Notes under the pieces: model-generated
Told to the model about the DNA's origin: nothing
The model's database searches: none
What the model saw: the letters and a program-made list of their open reading frames with translations, nothing else
DNA from: an uncultured Hymenobacter sp.
Lineage (GTDB): Bacteria > Bacteroidota > Bacteroidia > Cytophagales > Hymenobacteraceae
Assembly: GCA_913776615.1 (NCBI GenBank)
Contig: CAJYPK010000015.1
Span: 62,001 to 126,000, forward strand
DNA length: 64,000 nucleotides
Direction: 5' to 3'
Shown here: piece by piece, positions 6,384-15,314 of the stretch
Position numbering within the stretch: the first letter of the stretch is position 1
How the letters are laid out: each line of letters begins with the position of its first letter
Program-made: the position numbers and the translations under genes

Positions 6384-9081
6384 AAAACAACCGCCGCACC
6401 TGCACGCCATTCAAAAAGGCCTCGCCCTGGCTGGCCTCAAATGTGAGGCGGATGCCCTGCCCGCCCCGCGCCGCCACGGGCACTTGGATGCTGGTGGCTT
6501 GTAAAGGCAGCAAGCCAGTGGCCGCGCCCAGGCCCGGCAATACGGGCAGGCCGTTGGCCAGCACCGAGAAGGCGCGCCTGGCTGGGGCCGCAGTAACCGA
6601 CGTGGCCTTGTCGCCGGCCAGATTATAGGCCAGCTGCTCGGCGGCGGGCGCGGCTTCGAGCTCGGCAAAGTGCAGGGTGATTTCGTACTGCCCATCGGGC
6701 ACGTCGAGGCGAAACTCACGCAGTCCCAGGCGCTGAGTTTCGTACACGGCGTCGTAGTCAGTGCCCAGGATGTCGCGGTCGGAGCCGTAGGGCAGCCGGT
6801 CGCCGGGCAGCTTGTAGACGTGGCCGCCCACGTAGCCCCAGCCGCCGGGCACGTAGGGCTGCTCGGGCAGCCACACCTGGTGGCGCTGATAATCGGTGAA
6901 AGTACGCTCGTCGCCGAGGCTCACGCTGAGCTCGGTAAATGGCAGGCGCGGGTCGGCCAGCCGGGTCGGCAGGAGTTGAAAATCAATGGTAGCCTCGTCG
7001 GCAGTAGCTTGCCCGGGCACCTCGGCCCGCAGGTGGTTACGGCCGGCACCGAAGGGCACGCTGAACCGGGCCACGCCCGCCACGGCGGGCTGGGTACCTA
7101 GGCGGCGGCCGTTCAGCAGCAGCTGGGCGGCGGGTTGGTTGGTATACACTTCGACCACCTGGCGGCAGAAAAGAGAGTCAGGACCGGCGGCCGCACCGGC
7201 GCGCAGCGTCCAGTTACGGGAACCGATTTTGAGGAAGGGCGTGGTCAGCAGCCGGGACTGGTAATAGTAATAAGCGTCCTTGGGGCGGCGGTCGCCGGTG
7301 AGCAGGCTCTTGGTGTTGAGGTGCGGATTGGCTTCCTGGCGGGTTTCGGAATTGAATTCCGCCAGGTTCCAGACGGTGGCGCCCGCCACGAAGGGCCGCT
7401 CCTGGATGGCCGCCAGGTAGAATTGGTGATAGCGGGTGGCGTACTCCACTGTTTTGTCGAAGCGCCGGGGGCGGGTGGCGTGCAGACGCTCGTCGGCATC
7501 GGCCCCGTACTCGGTGACGAGCAGGGGCAAGGTGGGCAGCTCCCGGTGGTGGCGATCCAGAAATTTGGGAAAGCCTTGCAAATCGCCGGAGTACCAACCC
7601 TGGTACAGGTTCCAGCCCAGCACCTGGGGCACGGCCAGCAGGCCCGCCTGCTGGTAGAGGTCGAAGTCGCCGTGGCACACGAGCATGGTGGCGCGGGCGG
7701 GGTCTTCGCGGCGGGTCAGGCTATCGAGCTGCTGGGCCAGGGCGCGCACCCGGCCCAGGTAGGCGCGACCGGGCTCGTTGTCGCGCTTCAGGCCCGCGGG
7801 CAGGCGCAACAGCACCTCGTTCATGTAAGCCCAGATGACAACGCTGGGGTGGTTGAAATTTTGCCGGATCATTTCGGTCTGCATCTGGCGGCAATTCGCA
7901 AAAAACGCGGGCGAGTCGGTGATGGCGTTCACCACCGGAATCTCGACCGAGGCCAGGATGCCCAGCCGGTCGCAGGCCGCCAGCACGGCGGGGTCCTGCG
8001 GGTAGTGCGACACGCGCAAAAAGTTACCGCCCATCGCCTTGAGCAATTCTACGTCGCGCACGGCCAGGGCCGGGGGCAGGGCGTTGCCCAGGCCGGGGTA
8101 ATCCTGGTGGCGGTTGGTGCCGATGAGCTTCAGCGGCTGCCCGTTCAGGAAAAAGCCCTGCGCCGCGTCGAACCGAAACCAGCGCAGTCCCAGCGGGCTG
8201 TTGATTTCGTCGAGCACCGGGCCGGCGGGCGCGTCAGCGGCTTGCACCGTCGTGCGCACCCGGTACAGGTAGGGGTCGGCGGGGGCCCACAGGTGGGGTT
8301 GCCGCAGCGGCGGCAGCGCCAGGCGAAAGTCGCGGGTTTCGCCGGCCCGGAGCTGCATTTTCAGTTGCCGCTGCCCGGCGGGCTGGCCGTCGGCCGTCAC
8401 CAGCTGGGTGGTGATGAGCAGCGCCCGGCGCTGGCCCGAGTCGTTGGTGAGGCGGCCGGCCACAGCCACCGTGGCCGCCGCAGCCGATACGGCGGGTGTG
8501 GTGACGAACACCCCCGGCGAGGCATGATTATCGAGGTCGAAATGCACTGGCTCGGCGGCTACCAGGTAGGCATCGCGGTACAACCCGCCGTAAAATGTAA
8601 AATCGGCCGTGAGCGGCGGGATGGCGGCGTTGTAGCGGTTGGTGAGCTTTACCAGTACCTCGGCCCGGGCTCCTCCCCCATTCGCAAAAGCAAGCAAGTG
8701 GCTGATGGGCAAGCTAAACGCCGTATAGCCGCCCGCGTGGCGGCCGGCCAGCTGGCCATTCACAAACACCTCCGCCTCCTGATTGGCCGCCCCGAAATGC
8801 AGATACAGCCGACGGTGCTGCCAGGCGGCGGGCACGGTCAGCGTTTTGCGGTACCAGCCCACGCCGCGGTAGTAGCCGGGCGCGTCGTCGAGCACGTCGG
8901 CGGCGTTCCAGGTGTGGGGCAACGATACGCTTTGCCAGTGCGGGGCCAGCGGCGCTCGGCTGGCCTCGAAGGCGGCGGAGTCTTTGGTGAATAGCCAGTT
9001 GGCGCTGATGGACTGCGTCAGGCGCTGGGCGGCGACGGGGCCAGCCAGCAGGGCCAGGACGAGGAAGAGCAGTGTACGCAT
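6382..9081 (-). CDS. GH2 glycosidase with malectin-like C-terminal domain
   Basis: I chose the start at 9081 (MRTLLFLVLALLAGPVAAQ) because it gives a clean signal peptide; the 114 codons upstream read in the stop-free frame are not protein-like. The protein of 899 residues has a sugar-binding beta-sandwich, an immunoglobulin-like domain, then a TIM barrel with the GH2 acid/base motif HPSVVIWAYMNE (about residue 419) and nucleophile motif LPLLVTEYGAD (about 523). Residues from about 700 on (ERTFTDYQRHQVW, GYEITLHFAELE-like) form a malectin-type carbohydrate-binding domain. The activity is probably beta-galactosidase or beta-glucuronidase; the substrate cannot be read from sequence. Confidence 0.85.
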   Translation of the reverse strand: MRTLLFLVLALLAGPVAAQRLTQSISANWLFTKDSAAFEASRAPLAPHWQSVSLPHTWNAADVLDDAPGYYRGVGWYRKTLTVPAAWQHRRLYLHFGAANQEAEVFVNGQLAGRHAGGYTAFSLPISHLLAFANGGGARAEVLVKLTNRYNAAIPPLTADFTFYGGLYRDAYLVAAEPVHFDLDNHASPGVFVTTPAVSAAAATVAVAGRLTNDSGQRRALLITTQLVTADGQPAGQRQLKMQLRAGETRDFRLALPPLRQPHLWAPADPYLYRVRTTVQAADAPAGPVLDEINSPLGLRWFRFDAAQGFFLNGQPLKLIGTNRHQDYPGLGNALPPALAVRDVELLKAMGGNFLRVSHYPQDPAVLAACDRLGILASVEIPVVNAITDSPAFFANCRQMQTEMIRQNFNHPSVVIWAYMNEVLLRLPAGLKRDNEPGRAYLGRVRALAQQLDSLTRREDPARATMLVCHGDFDLYQQAGLLAVPQVLGWNLYQGWYSGDLQGFPKFLDRHHRELPTLPLLVTEYGADADERLHATRPRRFDKTVEYATRYHQFYLAAIQERPFVAGATVWNLAEFNSETRQEANPHLNTKSLLTGDRRPKDAYYYYQSRLLTTPFLKIGSRNWTLRAGAAAGPDSLFCRQVVEVYTNQPAAQLLLNGRRLGTQPAVAGVARFSVPFGAGRNHLRAEVPGQATADEATIDFQLLPTRLADPRLPFTELSVSLGDERTFTDYQRHQVWLPEQPYVPGGWGYVGGHVYKLPGDRLPYGSDRDILGTDYDAVYETQRLGLREFRLDVPDGQYEITLHFAELEAAPAAEQLAYNLAGDKATSVTAAPARRAFSVLANGLPVLPGLGAATGLLPLQATSIQVPVAARGGQGIRLTFEASQGEAFLNGVQVRRLF

Positions 9082-9098
9082 GGAGGGGGTTTGGGAAG

Positions 9099-9133
9099 AG
9101 CAAGTAGCGCGGATTTTAAAAGTCCGCGCTACA
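9099..9133. terminator. Palindromic hairpin between the two GH2 genes
   Basis: GTAGCGCGGA and TCCGCGCTAC flank a TTTTAAAAG loop. The hairpin overlaps the stop codon (9129-9131) of the upstream GH2 gene. It lies in a 47-base gap, so it more likely tunes mRNA stability or partial termination than ends the operon. Confidence 0.45.
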
Positions 9134-11594
9134 GGGCCAGTAGCGCCGGGGGCAGCCCCGGCGACTGCACGGCCACCGTGCTTTGGCCGGGCTGGGCCAG
9201 CAGGCTGATGAGGGCGCGGCCGTTGTAGGCCTGCACCTTGCGCGAGCCGCGGCTGGTGCCCAGGTCGTCGAGCAGCTGGCCCGCGCCAGCCAGCGAAAAC
9301 TCCAGCCAGTTGGCCGCGTCGAGGCAGGGCACGCCCTGGGCGTCGAGCAGCTGCGCGGCGACGGTGCAGCGGCCGTCGGCCCCGGCGACTTTGGTGAGCG
9401 TGAGGCGGGCGGGCTTGCCCCAACCCTGGGTTTGGTAGCGGAAGCTGAGGGTATCTTCCACGGTGCGGCGGCCCTGGCGGGCCACTACGCGCAGGTGGTT
9501 GACCCCCGCGGCAAAGGGCACCGCCCAGTGCAGGCCCGCGGCGGGAAAGTCTTGGCTGTTACGCTTTTTTATGCCGTAGCTCCGGCCATTGACGAACAGC
9601 TCGGCCTGCTCGCAGTTGGAATACACTTTCACGAGCTTTTGCTCGCCGGCGGCCCCCCAGCGCACGGGCCAGGAGTAGCCGTAGAGGTGCACCATCGGCG
9701 CGGTGGTCCAGTACGACTGAAAGACGTAGTACGCCTCCTTGGGCGTGCAATCGCGCTCCACCACGCCCTTCTGATTTAGGTAAGGAATGGGGTTGTCGGG
9801 CCGCACGGGCGTCGAAAAATCTTTGAACGGCCAGTAGGCGGTGCCGCTGAGCCAGGGCATGGTTTCCTGCTCCTTGAGGTGCCAGTCCACGAGGTTGCAG
9901 AGGTAGGTTTCGCTCCAGTCGCCGTCTTTCGACACGCGGGCCGCGCCGCCTTGCAGCGAGGCATCGCCGGCGCGCTCGTCGGCTCCCTGGCCGGTGACGA
10001 TGTTGGCCAGCGCATTGTCGGGGGCTTCGGCGTGGCGGCCGGCGTGGCTGTCGCCGCCCCACTCGACGTGCAAAAACCGCTTCACGCGCCGAAACTCCTG
10101 CTCGGTAATCGCCTTGTACTCGGTGTAGCTACCCCGGTACCACCCCGCCCAGATGGAAGGCGAATACACGTCGGGAATATCCTTGCAGAAATCGCAACGC
10201 CGAATAGCCGTGTAGCGGCCGGGGTCGAGCTGGTGCGACAACTCGTTCAATTCCTTCATAAACGCCCGAATCTTCTCCTGATCAAACTCGGGAAAGTCGC
10301 CCGGCCAGTCGTTTTCGTTGCCTAGCCCCCAGATAATAACGGCCGGGTGGTTGTAATGCTGCTGCACCATGTTGGTGAGCATGCGCCGGGCCTGGGCCTG
10401 ATACGTCGGCCCGCCCAGCCCGCCCCGGCACCACGGAATTTCTTCCCAGACCAAAATCCCCAGCGAGTCGCACAAATTCAGCACGATGCGCGACTGCTGG
10501 TAGTGCCCTAGGCGAATAAAGTTGACGCCCATTGCCTTCATCAGCCGCATCTCCTGGCGAATCTGGCTTTCGGTCATGGCGGCGGCGACGCCGGCGTGGT
10601 CTTCGTGGCGGTGGGTACCGCGCAGCAGCAGGCGCTCGCCGTTGAGCTTGTAGGGGCCGTGCTCCACCAATTCGCTGTGCCGGAAGCCCACCTTCTCACT
10701 ATGCTGAAACGCTTGTGGGCCAGCCCCCAGGGTGAGTTGCACCGTGTACAACTGCGGCTGCGCGGGCGACCACCGCCGCACCTTGGGCACGGCCAGGGTT
10801 GGTAAGGTAGCTTCGGCGGCCGTCGGTGCCAGGGTGCCGCGGTAGTTGGCCACGGGCCGCCCCAGTGGGTCGAGCACGCGCACGGCCACCGGCTGGGGGA
10901 CCGCGGGAGCGCCCGCGGGCCAGCTCACCCGCAGCTTGAGGCTGCCGGCCGAGCCCGTGGCGGCCACCTCGGCCTGCACGGCCAGCCGCTCGGCAAACAC
11001 GGCCGGCTGGTACTCCAGATTGAGGTAGCGGTAGAGGCCGCCGTAGAGGTTAAAGTCCGATAAGTCAGACGGGATCATCTCCAGATCGCGCGAGTTGTCG
11101 CAGCGGATGGTGAGCGGAATCTTACCCTGAAATTGCTTCTGGCACACCGCCGTCTGTTGAAAGGCCGCCACGGCGTCGGTGATGTCCACCGTCCACTCGT
11201 CGTAGCCGCCCACGTGGCTACCCACTTTGGTGGTGTAAATGTACACCTCCGTTTTCTGGCCCGCGCCCTCGAAGTGCAGCCGGGTGCGCCCCCCGGGATA
11301 GGGGTTTTGCACCGCGAGCCGGGTGCGGTACCAGCCCGGGCCTTGGTAGTAATTAACGTCGGGGTCCACGGCGTCGCGGGCATTGAAGCAGTGCGGCAGC
11401 GCGACGGCCTGCCACAGGGGCACGCTCTCGGGCGCGCCGGCCGCCACCGGGCGCACGGCCTCCCACACGCCACCCAGGTCCTGGCGCACGAAGTCCCAGC
11501 CGGTAGTGAGGCGCTGGGACTGCTGGGCGCGGGCGACCAGGGTGGTGAGGAAGACGAGCAGCAGGAATAAGTAGCGGATTGCTTTATTTTCCAT
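9129..11594 (-). CDS. GH2 beta-galactosidase/beta-glucuronidase-type enzyme
   Basis: The start at 11594 is chosen because it opens a signal peptide ([24 protein letters not shown]), giving 821 residues. The GH2 domains follow in order: a jelly-roll sugar-binding domain, an Ig-like domain and a barrel with acid/base motif [14 protein letters not shown] (about residue 425) and nucleophile motif [10 protein letters not shown] (about 511). Extra C-terminal domains contain a DUF4982-like region ([13 protein letters not shown]). The reading frame is open upstream through the whole uxuA gene with no stop, so it is formally one 1,276-codon ORF (see the uxuA entry). The signal peptide implies that GH2 must be initiated separately. 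Confidence 0.85.
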   Translation of the reverse strand: MENKAIRYLFLLLVFLTTLVARAQQSQRLTTGWDFVRQDLGGVWEAVRPVAAGAPESVPLWQAVALPHCFNARDAVDPDVNYYQGPGWYRTRLAVQNPYPGGRTRLHFEGAGQKTEVYIYTTKVGSHVGGYDEWTVDITDAVAAFQQTAVCQKQFQGKIPLTIRCDNSRDLEMIPSDLSDFNLYGGLYRYLNLEYQPAVFAERLAVQAEVAATGSAGSLKLRVSWPAGAPAVPQPVAVRVLDPLGRPVANYRGTLAPTAAEATLPTLAVPKVRRWSPAQPQLYTVQLTLGAGPQAFQHSEKVGFRHSELVEHGPYKLNGERLLLRGTHRHEDHAGVAAAMTESQIRQEMRLMKAMGVNFIRLGHYQQSRIVLNLCDSLGILVWEEIPWCRGGLGGPTYQAQARRMLTNMVQQHYNHPAVIIWGLGNENDWPGDFPEFDQEKIRAFMKELNELSHQLDPGRYTAIRRCDFCKDIPDVYSPSIWAGWYRGSYTEYKAITEQEFRRVKRFLHVEWGGDSHAGRHAEAPDNALANIVTGQGADERAGDASLQGGAARVSKDGDWSETYLCNLVDWHLKEQETMPWLSGTAYWPFKDFSTPVRPDNPIPYLNQKGVVERDCTPKEAYYVFQSYWTTAPMVHLYGYSWPVRWGAAGEQKLVKVYSNCEQAELFVNGRSYGIKKRNSQDFPAAGLHWAVPFAAGVNHLRVVARQGRRTVEDTLSFRYQTQGWGKPARLTLTKVAGADGRCTVAAQLLDAQGVPCLDAANWLEFSLAGAGQLLDDLGTSRGSRKVQAYNGRALISLLAQPGQSTVAVQSPGLPPALLAL

Positions 11595-12959
11595 CTCTTG
11601 AAAAACTACCGACTGCGCATCGGGGGAGGTGAGCTCAAGCGACGGCTTGGGGCGGCTAGCGCCTGTTAAGCTCCATTGGCTGCACTGCTTAGCGAACGTG
11701 AGTAGCCGCCTCCCCAAGCTGGAGCTTGGGGTTACATCTTGCTTCTCAAGCAAATGGCTGGCGAAGGGCGAGGTGGCCTCCGCAAGACTACGCCCGATGC
11801 CCAGCTCCAGCCCGCGCAGCTCGGCCAGGCCGCGCAGACGGCCGATGGCCGAGTAGCCGGGATTCGTTTGCTTGGGGAGGTCGTCGAGCATCTGGTGGCC
11901 GTGGTCGGGGCGCATGGGCAGGCGAGTTTGGCGGCGCTGCATGGCTAGCACTAGCTCGCGCACTACGGCGTACATGTCCACGTCGCCTTCGAGGTGATTA
12001 TCCTCAAAAAAATCGCCGGCCGCGTTGCGGCGCGTGCTGCGCAGGTGGACGAAGTGAATGCGGTCGGCAAACTGGCGCACCATGCCCGGCAGGTCGTTGT
12101 CGGGCCGCACGCCAAACGAACCGGTGCAGAAGCACAGGCCATTGGCGAGCGAGGGCACGGCATCGGCCAGCGCCTGCACGTCGGCGGCCGTGCTCACCAC
12201 CCGGGGCAGGCCCAGGATGGGGTACGGTGGGTCGTCGGGGTGCAGGGCGAGGTTCACGCCGACCTCCTCCGCCACCGGCACGATGGCTTGCAAAAACGCC
12301 GCGAGGTGCGCCCGCAGCCGGGCCGCGTCGATGCCCCGGTAGGCATCCAGCGCCCGCTGAAACTGGGCCAGCGAGAAGCTTTCCTCGCTGCCCGGGAGCC
12401 CCGCCAGGATGTTGCGCTGCAAGTGCTGCCGCTCGGCCTCGCTCATGCCCGCCAGGCGACGGCGGGCGGCGGCCAGTTCGGCGGCCGAGTATTCCTGCTC
12501 GGCACCCGGCCGGCGCAGCAGCAGCGCATCGAAGGCCACGAAGGCGGCCCGCTCGAAGCGCAGCGCCCGCGAGCCGTCGGCTACCGCGTAGCGGAGGTCG
12601 GTGCGCGTCCAGTCGAGCACCGGCATGAAATTGTACGTGACCGTGCGAATGCCGCAGGCCGCTAGGTTACGTAGCGTTTGCTGGTAGTTGGCGATAAACT
12701 GCTCGTAGCCGGCGGCTTGCGTTTTGATGGACTCGTGCACGGGCACGCTTTCCACCACGCTCCAGCGCAGGCCCGCCCGCTCAACGAGGGCCTGCCGCTC
12801 CACAATCGCAGCTATGGGCCACACCGCGCCGTTGGGTAAGTGGTGCAGGGCCGTGACCACGCCCGTGCAGCCGGCCTGGCGCAAATCGGCGAGGCTGACG
12901 GGGTCGGCGGGGCCAAACCAGCGCATGGTTTGCTCCAAGGTATGCCAGGCCAGGCTCAT
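11595..12959 (-). CDS. uxuA: Mannonate dehydratase UxuA, no stop codon before the next gene
   Basis: This begins [17 protein letters not shown] and has the UxuA TIM-barrel signatures [27 protein letters not shown] and [13 protein letters not shown], whose His, Cys and Asp residues bind the catalytic metal. UxuA dehydrates D-mannonate to 2-keto-3-deoxygluconate. The ATG overlaps the uxuB stop (ATGA), implying coupled translation. The family normally ends at about the ELRGLELGI segment (near 11790). Here the frame stays open for about 62 more codons of palindromic intergenic sequence straight into the GH2 signal peptide. The protein is therefore either abnormally extended or lost its stop through repeat insertion. 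Confidence 0.85.
11712..11731. repeat. CCCCAAGCTGGAGCTTGGGG palindrome
   Basis: This 20-base near-perfect palindrome sits in the uxuA-GH2 junction and looks like a REP-type element. It is in the stretch that extends the uxuA frame. A similar CCCCAAGC/GCTTGGGG stem occurs in the rplM leader at 51818-51840. Confidence 0.6.
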
Positions 12960-13774
12960 ACTCCCCCGAAGCTGGAAAAGCCGCCGTCCACGCAAATCAT
13001 GGAGCCGGTGACGAACTGCGAGGCGTCGCTGAGCAGCCACACCAGCGCGCCCTTCAGCTCGTCGGGGTGGCCGAAACGCCGGAAGGGCGTTTGGCGGATA
13101 ACCAGCTCGCCCCGCGCCGTGTAGCCCCCCTCCGGTGTGGTGAGCAGGGCGCGGTTTTGCTCGGTGAGGAAGAAGCCGGGGGCCAGGGCGTTCATCCGCA
13201 GCTTGTCGCCGTAGCGGTGCGCCATTTCCACCGCAAACCATTGGTTGTAGCAGTCGAGCGCGGCCTTGCCCATGTTGTAGCCCAGCACTTTGGTAATGGC
13301 CCGCTTCGAGTTCATGCTCGAAATATTGACGATGCTCCCCCGGCCCGGGGCCTGGGCCAGCGCCTCGCCAAACACCTGGGTGGGCAGCACGGCCCCCCAC
13401 AGGTTGAGCTCCATCACGCGCTTCATGCCGGCCAGGTTCAGGCTGAATACGTCTTCGGCGGGGTCGAGCACACCGTCGGGAGCGTTGCCGCCGGCGGCGT
13501 TCACCAGCCCGTCGAGGCGGCCAAACTCATCCAGGAGGCGGCGACAGGCGGCGCGCAGCTGGGCTTCGTCGAGCACGTCGGCCACCAGGGCCAGCGCCCG
13601 GCCGCCCCGCGCCGCGATGGCCGCGGCCCGGGCCTGCGCCTCGGCCGCGTTGCGACCCAGGATTCCCACCGCCCCGCCGGCGTCCACGATGCCATCCAGA
13701 AAGGCCTGGCCCAGGATGCCGGTGCCGCCGGTAACGAGAATTACTTTATCGGTGAGGGAAAAGGAATCGATCAT
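12956..13774 (-). CDS. uxuB: SDR-type D-mannonate oxidoreductase (fructuronate reductase)
   Basis: The start at 13774 ([17 protein letters not shown]) gives 272 residues; upstream codons come from a palindrome and are not counted. It is a classical short-chain dehydrogenase: [10 protein letters not shown] binds NAD(P), NAAGG follows, and the catalytic Ser and YNMGK are present. The C-terminal pattern [11 protein letters not shown] and GFSSFGGV is that of the Bacillus UxuB/YjmF type, an SDR and not the long-chain E. coli UxuB. It reduces D-fructuronate to D-mannonate, the substrate of the next gene product, UxuA. The ATGA overlap with uxuA supports a pathway operon. KduD is a less likely alternative. 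Confidence 0.85.
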   Translation of the reverse strand: MIDSFSLTDKVILVTGGTGILGQAFLDGIVDAGGAVGILGRNAAEAQARAAAIAARGGRALALVADVLDEAQLRAACRRLLDEFGRLDGLVNAAGGNAPDGVLDPAEDVFSLNLAGMKRVMELNLWGAVLPTQVFGEALAQAPGRGSIVNISSMNSKRAITKVLGYNMGKAALDCYNQWFAVEMAHRYGDKLRMNALAPGFFLTEQNRALLTTPEGGYTARGELVIRQTPFRRFGHPDELKGALVWLLSDASQFVTGSMICVDGGFSSFGGV

Positions 13775-13824
13775 GTAGTTGATGGATAGTCTTGCAATTA
13801 GCAAATTGGGTAGGCTGTCATCTG

Positions 13825-14045
13825 TCCGCACGCGGCCCGAGCGTGTGCGCCTCACCCCCCGACCCCCTCTCCGAAAAGGAGAGGGGGAGCCAGTCGTTAG
13901 AAGGGTATGGGGGTAGGAGGGTAAGGGTTGAGAAGAGTAATTCATACCCTCCCAACCTCCTACCCATCTACCCCAACGATAGGCTCCCCCTCTCCTTTTC
14001 GGAGAGGGGGCCGGGGGGTGAGGCGCACACGTTCGGACAGTTATC
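13825..14045. repeat. Long nested inverted repeat inside the PUL
   Basis: Outer arms about 13843-13891 and 13982-14030 are nearly perfect reverse complements (CTCACCCCCCGACCCCC and CCGGGGGGTGAGGCGCACAC, with the inner palindrome CTCTCCGAAAAGGAGAG). Inner arms rich in GGGTAGGAGG pair imperfectly. The element fills the 361-base gap between the lyase stop and uxuB and probably splits the operon's transcript or its stability. I see no gene in the gap. Confidence 0.75.
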
Positions 14046-14135
14046 ATTCTGCCCGAACGACCGCAGGCCAGAGGCCTGCTACTACTTGACACGGGGCGCA
14101 ACTCCGTGCCATCAGACCCGAGCGGGGAATTCTAC

Positions 14136-15314
14136 TCAAAAAGCCCACGGCACCGGCTGATACTCCGGATTTTTCGCAAACACCGCCGCGGCATTCAGAT
14201 CAGGATACGCCCGGCTGGCCTGCTCGTACACCCCCAGCGCCAGGGCGTTGGACGTAGGGGCCGCGTCCGCCTTGTCCATCTGCTTTTGACCCAGTAGATA
14301 GGGTCTGAACCAGTCGATGGCCGGGCGCAGGCCGCGGCCGTCGGGGGTGCGGTAGTGCCAGAGGTCGAGACCCGCATGGGGAGCCAGCAGGGCCAGGCGC
14401 GCCCAGCCTTGCAGGTTCATGCTCACGTAGTTCCAGGGGCGGGTGCGGGCTAGCTCCAGGGGCTGGGCACCGTCGGGGGCAAACTGCTCGGCCACGCGGG
14501 GCCAGGTGAGGGTTTGCAGGGTGCGGCGGGCCAGGGCGTCGTTGCCGGTAAAGAGGGCAAAGTCCACCACCTGCGCGTCGTAGAACGTGCCGTGATTGTT
14601 CTTGGCTGCGCCTTCGGGCAAAGCAATGGGGCTGGTGGTAAGCCAGGTAGTGTAGTCGGCAAACCACTTTTTAAGCCCTGTCACCAGGCTGGCATCTACG
14701 CTCCGGCTACCATTCAGCAGGGCCAGGGCCTCGGGCACGACGACCAGGTGGCGGGTTTCGATAATGCCGAAATTGCGCCCCGTGTTGATGCCCGGAATAC
14801 CCTGCCCAAAATTCAGATTGGGGTTCATGCGGGTGGCGGGAGCCAGGAAAAATGCCCGCAGCAGCGTGGTCGCCTGGCGGGCGTAGCGCTCCTCCTGGGT
14901 GAAGTAGTAGGCCAGCCCCAGCGCTTGCACGTCGGCGCAGAGCTGGCTCAGCGTTTCGCTGTCGTGCATGGCCCCGGCCTCGGGATTACGCAGGCCATCT
15001 TTCTGAATATAAGGCTTGCCGTCGGGCCGGCTGGGGTCGGGCCACCAGTACGGGGCCTGCGATTGGTAGTCGTGCTTATCGCCGCTGGGCGGCACCTGCG
15101 CCTTGGTGGCAACGGAGTACGGGCCGTGTTCGAGCGCCTGGCCGGCCGTGCGCAGCACTTGCTGCACCCGGCCAGTTTCGGGCTGCTGGCCCGCCCGGTA
15201 GGCCGTTTTGTAGGTGGCCAGCGCGGCGGGGTCGAGGAGCAGAAAAGCGGGCGGGGCGGCGGCCAGCGGCAAGGCCAGCAGCCATCCCGCCAGCAGGGAG
15301 AGTAGGCGTCGCAT
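14136..15314 (-). CDS. Alginate-lyase-family polysaccharide lyase, secreted
   Basis: The 392-residue protein has signal peptide LLAGWLLALPLAAAPP. The conserved blocks GDKHDYQSQAPYWWPDP, KPYIQKDGLRNPE, and NNHGTFYDAQVVDFALF, with the catalytic-type Asn-His pair NNHGT, mark the alginate lyase alpha/alpha-toroid superfamily. The YWWPDP block is typical of the PL38-like subgroup, whose characterised members include a glucuronan lyase. Its start codon overlaps the susD stop by one base (TAATG), so it is translated with the binding protein. The probable job is first cleavage of a poly-uronate at the cell surface or in the periplasm. Confidence 0.8.
   Translation of the reverse strand: MRRLLSLLAGWLLALPLAAAPPAFLLLDPAALATYKTAYRAGQQPETGRVQQVLRTAGQALEHGPYSVATKAQVPPSGDKHDYQSQAPYWWPDPSRPDGKPYIQKDGLRNPEAGAMHDSETLSQLCADVQALGLAYYFTQEERYARQATTLLRAFFLAPATRMNPNLNFGQGIPGINTGRNFGIIETRHLVVVPEALALLNGSRSVDASLVTGLKKWFADYTTWLTTSPIALPEGAAKNNHGTFYDAQVVDFALFTGNDALARRTLQTLTWPRVAEQFAPDGAQPLELARTRPWNYVSMNLQGWARLALLAPHAGLDLWHYRTPDGRGLRPAIDWFRPYLLGQKQMDKADAAPTSNALALGVYEQASRAYPDLNAAAVFAKNPEYQPVPWAF

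Noticed and set aside
7135-8994. 619-codon plus-strand frame antisense to the GH2-malectin gene
   Set aside because: High-GC shadow of the real gene. The protein is low-complexity (V/G/A/H/R rich) with no motif. The opposite strand has GH2 catalytic motifs.
9082-9423. N-terminal extension of the GH2-malectin frame
   Set aside because: The 114 codons upstream of 9081 overlap the neighbouring GH2 gene and precede a clear signal peptide start.
12956-14101. Extended 381-codon form of UxuB
   Set aside because: The added N-terminus is encoded by the 13825-14045 palindrome; the SDR fold begins at 13774.
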